Origin: Allofrancisella inopinata
Lineage (GTDB): Bacteria; Pseudomonadota; Gammaproteobacteria; Francisellales; Francisellaceae
Assembly (NCBI RefSeq): GCF_012222965.1
Contig: NZ_CP038241.1
Span: 1,674,001-1,738,000, forward strand
Length of the DNA stretch: 64,000 nucleotides
Reading direction: 5' to 3'
The notes under the pieces are model-generated. The model had not been told where the DNA came from, ran no database searches, and saw only the letters and a list, made by a program, of their open reading frames with translations. This document shows, piece by piece, positions 47,951 through 57,592 of the stretch. The stretch's first letter is position 1; each line of letters opens with the position of its first letter. The position numbers and the translations under genes are program-made.

Positions 47951-48781
47951 CTACTTTAATCTAACCACTAAAACATCAACATCTGCTTCATGCAGTATTC
48001 CATTAGCCGTAGAACCTAAAAAGAACCTACCAATGGCGCTTCTTCTATGGCTTCCCACCACAATTAGATCATTTCCTTGCTCTTTAGCTTTTTCTAAAAT
48101 ACTATTAGAAACTCCCCCAATTAACACAGATTTTTCTCCATTAATATCATTTTCTTTGGAAAATTCCTTTATAGCATTTTCTACCTTTGCTGTTTCATAA
48201 GTCATTAGAGATATACTGTCATTTGGTATAACAAAAGCTGTATCTACTCTTGCATTATAGAGCTTAGCTATTTCATTAGCTTTTGCCGCTACCGCACATG
48301 AATCACTTTCTAAATCTGTAGGCACCAATACCTTTTTGTAGTCTACAATCGCTGTTTGCTTATCTTTACCAACTCGTATTGTTAAAACATCACATTTTGC
48401 CTTATGTAATACAGCATTAGCAACCGAGCCTAACAATAAGTTAATACCATGAGTAGCATGTGAGCCCAAAACAATTAGATCGCATTCATTTTCCTCAGCA
48501 TATGCAACTATTTCAGAAGCTGGATTACCTACTAAGATTTCATGCTTAACATCAAACCCTGAAATTTTAGCCACTATTTTTGCTAACGCTTCTTTTGCAT
48601 CTCTTTCTATAGAGTGCTGGAAATCAACTATAGAAGGTGCAAAAGGTGCCACACAATCAACTACAGAAATAACCTGAAGCTGTTTGATGTTGTTTTTCTT
48701 AGCAAAGTTAACTGCAGAATCAATAACAACATTTGCTTTCTCATAAACATTAATTGCTAACAGTATTTTTTTATATGCCAT
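47951..48781 (-). CDS. Tandem universal stress protein (two UspA domains)
   Basis: This 276-residue protein from ATG 48781 (AGGAG seven bases upstream; the frame extends to 48817 without a good site) has two UspA domains (about residues 1-138 and 143-276). Both show the nucleotide-binding signature: VLGSHATHGINLLLGSVAN in domain 1 and VVGSHRRSAIGRFFLGSTAN in domain 2, of G-2x-G-9x-G(S/T) type. Predicted to bind ATP. It is divergent from lepA. Confidence 0.93.
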   Translation of the reverse strand: MAYKKILLAINVYEKANVVIDSAVNFAKKNNIKQLQVISVVDCVAPFAPSIVDFQHSIERDAKEALAKIVAKISGFDVKHEILVGNPASEIVAYAEENECDLIVLGSHATHGINLLLGSVANAVLHKAKCDVLTIRVGKDKQTAIVDYKKVLVPTDLESDSCAVAAKANEIAKLYNARVDTAFVIPNDSISLMTYETAKVENAIKEFSKENDINGEKSVLIGGVSNSILEKAKEQGNDLIVVGSHRRSAIGRFFLGSTANGILHEADVDVLVVRLK

Positions 48782-49100
48782 AGTAGCTCTCCTAATTTGG
48801 ACTTCTTTGAACTTCAATTATAGCAAACAATAACTATGAAGAAAAACTTTTATAACTGATTAAATGTTTTACTGGTTAGGACATTAATGCTTCGAAAAGT
48901 AAGTCACCGTACTTACAATAAGTATAATATTAATAAAAAACAAAAGTAGAAGTTTTGGGTAAGTAAGGTTCTTACTAAATAGGTTATAGTTAAAGAATAT
49001 TTGTTTTGCATAAAAGTCGTAACAGCTACATTTTAAAATTATTTTATAGCATAATAGGTAGCTAAGTTATAACATTAAGAAAAATTGTTTATTAAAAAGT
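48782..49100. promoter_or_regulatory. Divergent uspA-lepA intergenic region with two short palindromes
   Basis: This 319-base region has no open frame I can support. It holds two perfect inverted repeats that share the core AGTAAG: GTAAGT-caccgt-ACTTAC (48899-48916) and AGTAAG-gtt-CTTACT (48962-48976). A TATAAT (48923-48928) lies between them. They may be operator sites or small hairpins for the divergent genes. Confidence 0.4.
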
Positions 49101-50891
49101 ATGTACATAAAAAATATTAGGAACTTCTCAATAATTGCTCACATTGATCATGGTAAATCAACTCTTTCAGATAGGTTTATCCAAGTTTGTAACGGCTTGA
49201 CTGAACGTGAAATGAAAGAGCAAGTTTTAGACTCTATGGATATTGAAAGAGAACGAGGAATCACAATTAAAGCTCAATCTGTCACTTTAGATTATACAGC
49301 TAAGGATGGTCAAACCTACCAGCTTAATTTTATTGATACACCAGGACATGTTGATTTTTCATATGAAGTTTCTCGTTCATTAGCAGCATGTGAAGGAGCT
49401 CTTTTAGTTGTAGATGCTGCTCAGGGAGTAGAAGCGCAAACTGTAGCAAATTGCTATACAGCGATAGAGCAAGATCTAGAGGTTATCCCTATATTAAACA
49501 AAATTGATCTACCATCTGCAGATCCAGAAAAAGTTGCAGAAGAAATAGAAGAAATTATTGGAATAGATGCAACAGGTGCTACTACATGTAGCGCGAAGAC
49601 AGGTTTAGGTGTAGAAGACGTTTTAGAAACTATTGTTGCAAAGGTTCCAGCTCCAGCTGGTAATCCAGATGATAAGTTACAAGCTTTGATTATAGATTCC
49701 TGGTTTGATAACTATCTTGGGGTAGTATCTTTAGTTAGGATCAAAAATGGTACTTTGAAGGTAGGTGAAAAAATCAAAGTAATGTCCACGGGCAACTCTT
49801 ATCAAGTTGATAAGGTAGGTGTATTTACTCCTAAAATGAAAGACCTTGATCACTTAAAAGCAGGTGAGGTTGGTTTTATCGTAGCTGGGATAAAAGATAT
49901 CCACGGAGCTCCGGTTGGTGATACTCTTACACATACTCATAATCCTACTGAAAAAGCCGTACCTGGTTTTAAAAAGGTTCAACCACAAGTCTATGCTGGA
50001 ATGTTTACAATAAGCTCAGATGACTACCCTGACTTTAGAGAAGCTCTAGAAAAACTAAGTCTTAACGACGCTTCATTATTTTTTGAGCCAGAGGTTTCTC
50101 AAGCATTAGGTTTTGGGTTTAGATGTGGTTTCTTGGGTATGTTGCATATGGAAATTATCCAAGAAAGATTAGAGAGGGAATATAACCTTGATTTAATAAC
50201 TTCAGCACCAACAGTTGTTTATAAAGCAATAAAAAAAGATGGTGAAACAGTTGAGGTTGATAACCCTGCTAAATTACCTGACCCGGGAGCTATACAAGAA
50301 ATCCAAGAGCCTATAGTTAGAGCAAATATACTTGTACCAAAAGACTATGTCGGTAGTGTAATTACTCTTTGTATAGAGAAAAGAGGTATACAGGTAGATA
50401 TGAATTATGTAGGTAGTCAGGTTTCTATAGTTTATGATTTACCAATGATAGAAGTTGTATCGGACTTTTTTGATACTCTAAAATCAGTAACCAAAGGTTA
50501 TGGTTCACTAGATTATGAATTAATCCGTTATGAGCCTGCAGATATGGTTTGCCTAGATGTATTGATAAATGGTGACAAGGTAGATGCACTAGCAAGCATT
50601 GTTCATAAAGAACAAGCTAAGTACAAAGGTAGAGAGCTAGTTGAAAGGTTAAAAGAACTTATTCCAAGACAAATGTTTGAAGTAGCTATTCAGGCCGCTA
50701 TAGGTGGTACAATTGTTGCTAGAAGTACAGTTAAAGCTTTACGTAAAAATGTATTAGCTAAATGCTATGGTGGTGACGTTTCACGTAAGAAAAAGCTTTT
50801 AGAAAAGCAAAAAGAGGGTAAAAAAAGAATGAAAAATATTGGTTCAGTTGAAATCCCTCAGGAAGCTTTTTTATCTGTGCTTAAAAAGTAA
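49101..50891 (+). CDS. lepA: Elongation factor 4 (LepA)
   Basis: This 596-residue translational GTPase back-translocates or remodels ribosomes. The G1 motif is [11 protein letters not shown]2 includes [11 protein letters not shown]3 is DTPGHVDF, and G4 is NKIDLP. The family-specific C-terminal domain ([10 protein letters not shown] to [17 protein letters not shown]) is intact. Length matches E. coli LepA (599). mnmA follows after 14 bases. Confidence 0.97.
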   Translation: MYIKNIRNFSIIAHIDHGKSTLSDRFIQVCNGLTEREMKEQVLDSMDIERERGITIKAQSVTLDYTAKDGQTYQLNFIDTPGHVDFSYEVSRSLAACEGALLVVDAAQGVEAQTVANCYTAIEQDLEVIPILNKIDLPSADPEKVAEEIEEIIGIDATGATTCSAKTGLGVEDVLETIVAKVPAPAGNPDDKLQALIIDSWFDNYLGVVSLVRIKNGTLKVGEKIKVMSTGNSYQVDKVGVFTPKMKDLDHLKAGEVGFIVAGIKDIHGAPVGDTLTHTHNPTEKAVPGFKKVQPQVYAGMFTISSDDYPDFREALEKLSLNDASLFFEPEVSQALGFGFRCGFLGMLHMEIIQERLEREYNLDLITSAPTVVYKAIKKDGETVEVDNPAKLPDPGAIQEIQEPIVRANILVPKDYVGSVITLCIEKRGIQVDMNYVGSQVSIVYDLPMIEVVSDFFDTLKSVTKGYGSLDYELIRYEPADMVCLDVLINGDKVDALASIVHKEQAKYKGRELVERLKELIPRQMFEVAIQAAIGGTIVARSTVKALRKNVLAKCYGGDVSRKKKLLEKQKEGKKRMKNIGSVEIPQEAFLSVLKK

Positions 50892-50905
50892 TATAGGATA
50901 AAAAT

Positions 50906-51982
50906 ATGTCCAAAAAAGTAATAGTAGGTATTTCAGGAGGAGTTGATTCTTCGGTATCAGCTTTGTTGTTAAAACAACAAGGCTATGATGTTACTGGTGT
51001 TTTTATGAAAAACTGGGAGGAGGATGACACTGATGAGTTTTGTTCTGCTGAACAAGATATAAAAGATGCTCAAGCAGTATGTGACTCTATAGGGATACCT
51101 TTTAAAAAAATAAATTTTGCAGCTGAATATTGGGATAATGTTTTTGAGCATTTTTTAACTGAATATAAAGCTGGGAGAACACCTAATCCAGATATTTTGT
51201 GTAATAAAGAAATTAAGTTTAAAGCCTTTCTAAACTACGTTCATCTTTTAGGAGGTGAGTATATTGCAACAGGACATTATGCTAGAACTAGAGTTGCCAA
51301 AGATGGTTCTGTACAATTAGTAAAAGGCTTGGATGATAACAAAGATCAGACTTATTTTCTATACACACTAGGACAAGAGCAATTAAAACAAACACTATTT
51401 CCAATAGGTAATACACCAAAAGAAAAGGTTCGCCAAATAGCAAAAGAAAACAAGCTTGTTACTTTTGATAAAAAAGATAGTACAGGCATTTGTTTTATTG
51501 GTGAACGTAAGTTTAAAGATTTTTTATCTAAGTACTTACCTGCCCAAAAAGGCGAAATTCATGACGAAAATGGGATTAATATTGGTGAACATGATGGACT
51601 TATGTATTATACAATTGGACAACGACAAGGGCTAGGCATAGGCGGGGTAAAAAATCGCCCTGAGATACCTTGGTTTGCAGCAGCGAAAGATCTAGAAAAT
51701 AATGTTTTAATAGTTGTACAAGGTCATAATCACCCAATGCTTTTTAAAAGTAAACTGCATGCTATAGATTTAAGTTGGATAGTTGGTATGCCCCCATCAA
51801 ATAATTTTAAATGTAGCGCAAAAGTTAGATACAGACAAAAAGATCAATCTTGTGAAGTTATAGTAAATTCTGATGGCACTGTAGAGGTGCATTTTGGTCA
51901 GCCACAAAGGGCTATAACGCCAGGTCAATCTGTAGTTTTTTATGATGATGATATCTGTTTAGGTGGTGGAATAATAACCTGA
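50906..51982 (+). CDS. mnmA: tRNA-specific 2-thiouridylase MnmA
   Basis: This 358-residue PP-loop enzyme adds sulfur at U34 of tRNA-Lys, -Glu and -Gln. The ATP-binding P-loop is [10 protein letters not shown] (residues 8-17). The two catalytic cysteines are Cys99 ([10 protein letters not shown]) and Cys196 ([10 protein letters not shown]). It is 14 bases downstream of lepA and so probably co-transcribed; both act in translation. Confidence 0.97.
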   Translation: MSKKVIVGISGGVDSSVSALLLKQQGYDVTGVFMKNWEEDDTDEFCSAEQDIKDAQAVCDSIGIPFKKINFAAEYWDNVFEHFLTEYKAGRTPNPDILCNKEIKFKAFLNYVHLLGGEYIATGHYARTRVAKDGSVQLVKGLDDNKDQTYFLYTLGQEQLKQTLFPIGNTPKEKVRQIAKENKLVTFDKKDSTGICFIGERKFKDFLSKYLPAQKGEIHDENGINIGEHDGLMYYTIGQRQGLGIGGVKNRPEIPWFAAAKDLENNVLIVVQGHNHPMLFKSKLHAIDLSWIVGMPPSNNFKCSAKVRYRQKDQSCEVIVNSDGTVEVHFGQPQRAITPGQSVVFYDDDICLGGGIIT

Positions 51983-52015
51983 AATGATATTTCAACATTA
52001 GACTTAGAATTAGAA

Positions 52016-52873
52016 CTAGTTATTAGTTGGATTGACAACACTACTACCACTGCCAGTCATATTTGTTACTAAATTATTGTCATTATTTAAGCTAGCTACC
52101 ATTTGAGTAATTTCTGTATCTATAGAGCTACTTTGTTGGCTATCATTTGTCTCTTCATCAACGATCTTTTTTAGATAACTATCAACCTCTTTAGTTACTT
52201 TTTTCTGACTTTTATGAACATCTTTTTGTGCATATTGAGCTTCGTGTACGGCATCCATAGTCATATGAGTGTATAGGTATGCAGGGTCTATAACAAAAGG
52301 CCTTAAGTTTGCGTTGTATTTCTTCACTACACCAGGAAAATCAACAGTGTAAGCGACTTTGATTTGTTTTTTACCTTCAGAATTAGTTACTACCATAGCA
52401 ACTAGATTTGCAGCTATTTTGAAATCTCCTCTAACCAGATGATACTGCTGTTGTCTATCCATCATTATTTGTCTAACAGGAGTTGCATACACCTCACCTA
52501 TTTTTATAGGCTTATTGATGGTCGTAATTCCAGCTTTCTCAAGTTCAGAAATAGCATAATTGCCACCGTAATTATCTTTTTCTAGGAGTATATTCATTTT
52601 GATCATCTTAGCCAAGACATCATTTCTAAAAGATTTGGTCTGCTTTAAACTAAAAGCTAGACAAGTGCCTGTATCATCTTTTTGGAAACATCCATTTCTT
52701 TTATCTATTAGAATAAATAACTTTTGAGTTTTATCATAATATAATTGGTAGCTAGGAGTATCATCGCCGTGACCAAGGTAAACAAACTGGTCATTAGTCA
52801 ACATATTACAGGAGCTGAGCAAAACGATTAGTAATACTAAAGCGATTTTTTTAAATAAGTTATGTATATACAT
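52016..52873 (-). CDS. Hypothetical lipoprotein
   Basis: This protein has a lipoprotein signal peptide: a basic N-region, hydrophobic stretch (about residues 10-19) and lipobox LSSC with Cys22 (counting from ATG 52873; the frame extends to a TTG at 52885). The mature protein of about 264 residues is mixed alpha/beta, with a Lys-rich helical stretch (about 220-245) and a Ser/Asn-rich C-terminus. I recognise no family. It lies between mnmA (convergent) and def. Function unknown. Confidence 0.75.
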   Translation of the reverse strand: MYIHNLFKKIALVLLIVLLSSCNMLTNDQFVYLGHGDDTPSYQLYYDKTQKLFILIDKRNGCFQKDDTGTCLAFSLKQTKSFRNDVLAKMIKMNILLEKDNYGGNYAISELEKAGITTINKPIKIGEVYATPVRQIMMDRQQQYHLVRGDFKIAANLVAMVVTNSEGKKQIKVAYTVDFPGVVKKYNANLRPFVIDPAYLYTHMTMDAVHEAQYAQKDVHKSQKKVTKEVDSYLKKIVDEETNDSQQSSSIDTEITQMVASLNNDNNLVTNMTGSGSSVVNPTNN

Positions 52874-52964
52874 GTGTAATCCCAATTTTATATATCTTTA
52901 AACACAATTTTTGCTTAGAAGCGCTGAAAAGTAAAGCTTTGACTATGAAAAAATTAATAAAATC

Positions 52965-53483
52965 CTACAGTCTAGCATTCTCTTGCATTAATTTCTTATA
53001 TTTTTTTTCTATCATTTGCCTTTTAAGTGGCCCTAAATGGTCAAAAAAAGTTATCCCATTAAGATGGTCTATCTCATGTTGTACACAACGAGCTAAAAAA
53101 CCTTCCTTTATAATCACCATGTCTTGACCAAATTCGTTTAAAGCTTGAATCTTGACTGTATTAGCCCTTTTGACTTTTGCTGAAACGCCTGGAAATGATA
53201 AACACCCCTCTTCATCTATAATTTCGCCATCTTTTTCAATAATTTGAGGATTAATTACAGCAATAACATTAGGCTCAGGACTTTCTAAGTCATCAACCAT
53301 AATAAAAAACCTCTTTTTTATGCCTACTTGAATTGCTGCAAGCCCAACACCGCCAGCTTGTGTCATAAGTTGACGCATTTCACTAAACGTAGCTCGCAAC
53401 TCATCGTTTATCTCATCTTTTGAGACTTCTTTTGCAATCTCTTTTAATACCGGGTGTGGGTATTTTAAAATCTGTAGAGACAC
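52965..53483 (-). CDS. def: Peptide deformylase
   Basis: This metalloprotease removes the N-formyl group from nascent proteins. I chose the GTG at 53483 as start (172 residues): it has AAGGAG seven bases upstream and gives the normal N-terminus SLQILKYPHPVL; the frame reaches 53549 inside ribH. Motifs are GVGLAAIQ (45-52), EEGCLS with Cys94, and QHEIDH with His136 and His140. It starts 2 bases after ribH, so it is coupled to the riboflavin operon. Confidence 0.95.
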   Translation of the reverse strand: MSLQILKYPHPVLKEIAKEVSKDEINDELRATFSEMRQLMTQAGGVGLAAIQVGIKKRFFIMVDDLESPEPNVIAVINPQIIEKDGEIIDEEGCLSFPGVSAKVKRANTVKIQALNEFGQDMVIIKEGFLARCVQHEIDHLNGITFFDHLGPLKRQMIEKKYKKLMQENARL

Positions 53484-53485
53484 TA

Positions 53486-53929
53486 TTAAGCTCCTTGAAT
53501 TTGTATATCCTTTTTCATCTTTGCCATAGTAATAGCTGCTTGTACGCAATACTTTCCTTTATGACCTTTTTTTCCGCCCACTCTATCTAAAGCTTGGTCT
53601 TTATTGTGGGTAGTTAATACACCAAAGATTACTGGTAAATTGTATTGATGCATAACTTTTTGTGTACCGTAGCTTACCTGTTCACATACGTAATCATAAT
53701 GGTCTGTTTCACCACGAATGACACAACCAAGTAATATTATAACATCAAACTTGCCTGTTTCAGCAAGTAGTTTAGCAGCATATGGCAACTCAATAGCTCC
53801 TGGTACTTTGTGTATTTCAAGTTGATCATCTTTTAAACCTTGTGTGTGTGCCTCTTCTAGAGCACCTTCAAGCATTTTATCTGTTATTAATGCGTTAAAC
53901 TCACTTACAACTATAGCTAATTTATTCAT
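53486..53929 (-). CDS. ribH: 6,7-dimethyl-8-ribityllumazine synthase
   Basis: This 147-residue enzyme condenses the ribityl-diamino-uracil with dihydroxybutanone phosphate to form lumazine. VVSEFNALI (N-terminal), VPGAIELPYAAKLL, LGCVIRGETDHYDYV and GVLTTHNKDQAL with the catalytic His are present. It is the last rib gene of the operon, 8 bases after ribBA. Confidence 0.96.
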   Translation of the reverse strand: MNKLAIVVSEFNALITDKMLEGALEEAHTQGLKDDQLEIHKVPGAIELPYAAKLLAETGKFDVIILLGCVIRGETDHYDYVCEQVSYGTQKVMHQYNLPVIFGVLTTHNKDQALDRVGGKKGHKGKYCVQAAITMAKMKKDIQIQGA

Positions 53930-53937
53930 ACTGATAC

Positions 53938-55149
53938 CTATATACCCCTAATTGTGTGTTTCATTTTATTTTTTTTAGTTATAAGATAGTCTTTATTATG
54001 TGAATTTACAAAAGCCTCACATGCAACAGGCTCTGTCTCTATACCAACCATTCTCAGAGCATTAACTTTTTTTGGATTATTTGAGATTAATCTACATTTA
54101 TCAATTTTATTGTACTTTAATACTTGAATAGCTAAATCATATTTTCTAGCATCCACAGGTAACCCTAGTGCTAAATTTGCCTCAATAGTATCCATATTAT
54201 CATTAATTTGTAAATTATAGGCTTTAAGCTTATTAGTTAAACCAATACCCCGACCCTCTTGGTTAAGATATATAAGATACCCTCCTTCTTCATTAATCAT
54301 TTGCATAGCTTTCTTAAGTTGAGCTTGGCAATCACAACGCAAAGAACCAAATAAATCTCCAGTTATACAAGAAGAGTGCATTCTTACTAAAGGTTTATCT
54401 CCTTGATATGGTTTGGACAATACAACTACTTCATCACTGTTAAATTTATCCTTATAAACAGATATTTCAAGCTCACCCACATCAACAAAGGGTATAGAAG
54501 AGCTAGCCGTTTTCTCAATGAAAATTTCTGTTGCTAAACGGTATTGATATAGTTCAGCAATAGTTAGTACAGGTAAACTATGCATTTGAGTAAAATTTTC
54601 AATGTCTTTAGCTTTCATCATTGAGCCATCTTTATTCATAAGCTCGCATAGAACACCAGTGCTGTTAAAACCACTAAGTTTCATTAAATCAACGGTTGCT
54701 TCTGTGTGACCATTGCGCCCTAAAACACCTTTATCATTAGCAATTAGTGGGAATATATGTCCGGGACGAGCTAAGTCTTCTGCTTTAGCCTCAGGTGCTG
54801 AGGCAACTTGAATTGTGTGAGCTCTGTCCTTTGCTGAAACACCCGTAGTTACACCTTCTTTTGCTTCTATAGTCACTGTAAAAGGAGTACTAAAAGTACT
54901 ATTATTCTGATCTGCTGCAACCATTGGAGTCAGATTTAACTTTTTAGCCTGCTTGGAGTCCATCGCTAAACAGATAATGCCACTTGTATGCTCTAACATA
55001 AAAGCAATATTTTGTTCAGTTGTCATTTGCCCTGGTAGTATAAGATCTCCCTCATTTTCACGATCGTAGTCATCAAGGACGACAACAGGTTTACCTGATT
55101 TAAGCGCTTGTATAGCTTTTGTTATATTATTTTTTACTTGTTCAAACAT
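53938..55149 (-). CDS. ribBA: Bifunctional DHBP synthase / GTP cyclohydrolase II
   Basis: The N-terminal half (about residues 1-200) is 3,4-dihydroxy-2-butanone 4-phosphate synthase with DDYDRENEGDLI and HTEATVDLMKLSG. The C-terminal half is GTP cyclohydrolase II with RMHSSCITGDLFGSLRCDCQ (three Zn-ligand Cys) and NQEGRGIGLTNK. Both activities appear intact; many proteobacterial fusions have lost the second. I chose ATG 55149 (403 residues, AAGGG upstream); the frame extends to 55203 inside ribE. It overlaps ribE by 8 bases. Confidence 0.95.
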   Translation of the reverse strand: MFEQVKNNITKAIQALKSGKPVVVLDDYDRENEGDLILPGQMTTEQNIAFMLEHTSGIICLAMDSKQAKKLNLTPMVAADQNNSTFSTPFTVTIEAKEGVTTGVSAKDRAHTIQVASAPEAKAEDLARPGHIFPLIANDKGVLGRNGHTEATVDLMKLSGFNSTGVLCELMNKDGSMMKAKDIENFTQMHSLPVLTIAELYQYRLATEIFIEKTASSSIPFVDVGELEISVYKDKFNSDEVVVLSKPYQGDKPLVRMHSSCITGDLFGSLRCDCQAQLKKAMQMINEEGGYLIYLNQEGRGIGLTNKLKAYNLQINDNMDTIEANLALGLPVDARKYDLAIQVLKYNKIDKCRLISNNPKKVNALRMVGIETEPVACEAFVNSHNKDYLITKKNKMKHTIRGI

Positions 55150-55744
55150 TTTTGAGCCCTTGTATATATTTATAGATATATTTACCTGTAGCATCAGCTT
55201 CAAGATTTATCTTAGAGTTTTTAGTATAGTTTTTTGCAATAGTGGTATCTATTGTGTGTGGTATAAGAGCTACAGTAAAACTTTCATCTAAAATATCCAC
55301 AACAGTAATGCTCATACCATCTATAGCAACAAATCCTTTAGGAATTAGATACTTTAAAAGTTCCTTTGAAGCTGTTATTTCAATAATCCATGCTCCACCA
55401 ACGTCTTTAATCTCTTTAATAGAGCCTTTTTCATCAACATGGCCCTGAACTATATGGCCTCCGACTAAGTCTCCATAGCGTATAGCAAGTTCAGTATTTA
55501 CAGTATCTCCAATATTTAGTTCATTTAGGTTCGTTTTGCTTAGAGTCTCTGGGACAGCGTCAAAACTTGCTATAGTATGTTCTAAATTAAGGTCTGTGAC
55601 CGTTAGACAGATCCCGTTTATAGCAACACTATCTCCTACACTACATTTACTACAGTTTTCAAAAGCAATATAAAAAGTTTTTATATTATCTCTGGCAGTT
55701 ATTCTTTTTACAGTTCCTAATTGCTGAACTATTCCACTAAACAT
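55142..55744 (-). CDS. ribE: Riboflavin synthase alpha chain
   Basis: This 200-residue enzyme forms riboflavin from two lumazine molecules. It has the characteristic internal duplication: MFSGIVQQLGTV and INGICLTV in the first barrel; GHIVQGHVD and IDGMSITVVDI in the second. It is one base after ribD, so they are translated together. Some nomenclatures call it ribC. Confidence 0.95.
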   Translation of the reverse strand: MFSGIVQQLGTVKRITARDNIKTFYIAFENCSKCSVGDSVAINGICLTVTDLNLEHTIASFDAVPETLSKTNLNELNIGDTVNTELAIRYGDLVGGHIVQGHVDEKGSIKEIKDVGGAWIIEITASKELLKYLIPKGFVAIDGMSITVVDILDESFTVALIPHTIDTTIAKNYTKNSKINLEADATGKYIYKYIQGLKNV

Positions 55745-55745
55745 T

Positions 55746-56807
55746 TTAATCTTCCTTAATTTTTGAATTTATAAGTAAATCACATCCAAGTTGGCTAGTC
55801 TTATTAATAACTAGTTGTTTTTTAGGGTTATTATTAGCCACCAATACGGGTGATACGTATGTTACAAATTCATTAATTGCATCTATTTTGGCAAAACTTT
55901 CTATAAGTTTCATACCACCTTCTAAAAGTGCACTTGTTATGCCTATGTTAGCCATTTTTTTTAATAAACTATTTATACATACCTTGTCTTTTTGAGCTGG
56001 TAGTATCCAAAATTCGATACTTAAACTTTGTAATATTTGTTTTGCTGCATCTGTTATACCAGTGCATACAAAAATTGTTTTTGTATTAGTTTGGTCTAAG
56101 ATTTTCCAGTTTGGGTCTATTTGTTGTATTTTAGTAAATATAACCACCTTGAGAGGGTGGTTGATCTCTTTAATATCTAAGCGAGTACTCAGTTTAGGGT
56201 TGTCTTCAAGCAGGGTATTTTTACCAATAATTATGGCATCACAAATGTTTCGTAATTGGTGTGTGTAGATAGCTGCCTTATCTGAGCTGATTTTTTTTGA
56301 ATCATCAGCGTTAACAACAGTTTTACCATCTAAAGACATTGCCCACTTAGCAAATACATAAGGTTTTTTATATAGTTGGTAATAGAAAAATATTTTGTTT
56401 AATGCTTGTGCTTGTCTTTCTAAAACTCCTACTTTAACTTTAATTCTAGCTTTTTTTAACTGTTGGACACCTTTGCCAGCAACTTGAGGATTAGGATCAA
56501 GAGTTGCTATTATAACTTCTTTAACTTGAGCTTTTATCAAAGCATCTGTACAGGGTCCAGTTTTACCTGTATGGCAACATGGTTCTAGAGTAACATACAC
56601 GATGGAATCTTTGATTTGTTTACCAGCTTGTTTAATAGCTAAACATTCGGCATGAGCTTGTCCAGCTTTAATATGCCAGCCTTCTGCGATTATTTTGCCG
56701 TTTTTAACGATTATGCAACCCACCATAGGATTTGGAGACACGGTAAGTCTACCTCTAGCAGCTAGAACCAAAGCTTGTTGCATATAATACTGATCGATAT
56801 TTCTCAT
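55746..56807 (-). CDS. ribD: Bifunctional riboflavin deaminase/reductase
   Basis: The N-terminal zinc deaminase (HAECLAIK with catalytic Glu; PCCHTGKTGPC with Zn-binding Cys) is followed by a reductase domain (KWAMSLDGKTV, and the NTLLEDNPKLSTR loop). The enzyme performs two successive early steps of riboflavin synthesis. 353 residues is normal. It is the first gene after the FMN riboswitch, with an unusually weak ribosome site (AAAGTGG). Confidence 0.95.
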   Translation of the reverse strand: MRNIDQYYMQQALVLAARGRLTVSPNPMVGCIIVKNGKIIAEGWHIKAGQAHAECLAIKQAGKQIKDSIVYVTLEPCCHTGKTGPCTDALIKAQVKEVIIATLDPNPQVAGKGVQQLKKARIKVKVGVLERQAQALNKIFFYYQLYKKPYVFAKWAMSLDGKTVVNADDSKKISSDKAAIYTHQLRNICDAIIIGKNTLLEDNPKLSTRLDIKEINHPLKVVIFTKIQQIDPNWKILDQTNTKTIFVCTGITDAAKQILQSLSIEFWILPAQKDKVCINSLLKKMANIGITSALLEGGMKLIESFAKIDAINEFVTYVSPVLVANNNPKKQLVINKTSQLGCDLLINSKIKED

Positions 56808-56871
56808 TAGCCACTTTGTCTTTTTATTAGCAAATAAGGGCAGAAAGATAAGCTAAGAATATAGCAATCCG

Positions 56872-56902
56872 CTAATTAAAACGTAACACCTGTCTTAATC
56901 AG
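56872..56902 (-). promoter_or_regulatory. Candidate expression-platform hairpin of the FMN riboswitch
   Basis: On the minus strand, CTGATTAAGAC pairs with GTTTTAATTAG (11 bp including two G-U pairs) around a 9-base loop (AGGTGTTAC). It lies about 36 bases after the aptamer and 65 bases before the ribD ATG. No long T run follows, so it is not a simple terminator. Confidence 0.45.
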
Positions 56903-56937
56903 AGTAAGTTTAGCTATAAAAATACTAATATTACTAT

Positions 56938-57072
56938 CTTCTTTCATCCAGACTTTAACTGTCGGCTTTGGAATCTCACCAAATCTGCTAGACCCCTTAT
57001 AACATTATAAGAGCGCTCGCGGGCTTCTTATGTAAAGTTACCGCCGGTAGGGAGTTTCACCCTGCCCTGAAG
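56938..57072 (-). ncRNA. FMN riboswitch (RFN element)
   Basis: The minus strand shows the conserved RFN segments in order: CTTCAGGGCAGGGTGAAA, CCCTACCGGCGGTA, AGCCCGCGAGCG, AGATTTGGTGAGATTCC, and AGCCGACAGTTAAAGTC with GGATGAAAGAAGA. This is a near-perfect match to the FMN aptamer. It lies upstream of ribD-ribE-ribBA-ribH-def and should shut the operon down when FMN is plentiful. Confidence 0.97.
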
Positions 57073-57083
57073 ATTTGCTAATA

Positions 57084-57112
57084 ATTATAGCATTAATGAA
57101 TCAAATATCTAA
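57084..57112 (-). promoter_or_regulatory. Promoter of the riboflavin operon
   Basis: On the minus strand, TTAGAT (57107-57112), 17 bases, then an extended -10 TGCTATAAT (TATAAT at 57084-57089). Transcription would start about 57077, only a few bases before the riboswitch 5' end, which supports the call. Confidence 0.65.
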
Positions 57113-57145
57113 GTGATAAAATAAGTGTGGTTTAAAGAATTTAGC

Positions 57146-57517
57146 TTATTCTTTATGTGCCAGTTGTAAAGGCATGCTAAAAGCATATTTTCTCACAATT
57201 TCGCCACCGATAAGGTGTTTTTGGATTATCTCTTCAAGCACTTCTGGCGTACATGAATGATACCAGATGTTATCAGGATGAACTACTGCTATAGGACCAT
57301 TTTGACAAATTCTTAAACAGTAGGTTTTAGTTCTGTAAACATGTCCATTTTGGGTTAACTTTAGTTCTTTAAGCCTCTTTTTTAAAAAGTCCCAAGATTT
57401 TAATGACGTTTCCCCAGAACAGCATTTTTGTCTGTCTTGGTCACAACATAAGAATATATGTTTTTGGATATTCTCAAGTTCAAGGCTTTTTGCTTTTTCA
57501 TCCAAAGATAAACCCAT
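57146..57517 (-). CDS. Thioredoxin-like [2Fe-2S] ferredoxin
   Basis: This 123-residue protein of the (2Fe-2S) ferredoxin (Shethna-type, thioredoxin-fold) family. [17 protein letters not shown] (Cys24, Cys25, Cys32, Cys33), then [18 protein letters not shown] provide the cluster ligands (Cys in CX11-12C and CLRICQNGP). The GGAG ahead of ATG 57517 supports the start. It stands alone upstream of the riboflavin leader on the same strand. Electron-transfer partner unknown. Confidence 0.87.
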   Translation of the reverse strand: MGLSLDEKAKSLELENIQKHIFLCCDQDRQKCCSGETSLKSWDFLKKRLKELKLTQNGHVYRTKTYCLRICQNGPIAVVHPDNIWYHSCTPEVLEEIIQKHLIGGEIVRKYAFSMPLQLAHKE

Positions 57518-57592
57518 AACCGTGTCTCCAAAATAGGTTTTTTCTGATAATATATTTATGCCAATACTAAAATATTAACACTTGGAGTAAAA

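Larger units (their letters stand above)
56808..57145 (-). promoter_or_regulatory. Untranslated leader of ribD (338-base gap) containing the FMN riboswitch
   Basis: This gap is fully explained by regulation on the minus strand: a promoter at 57084-57112, the RFN aptamer at 56938-57072, a hairpin at 56872-56902 and about 60 bases of leader to the ribD ATG. No coding frame is visible here. Confidence 0.85.
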
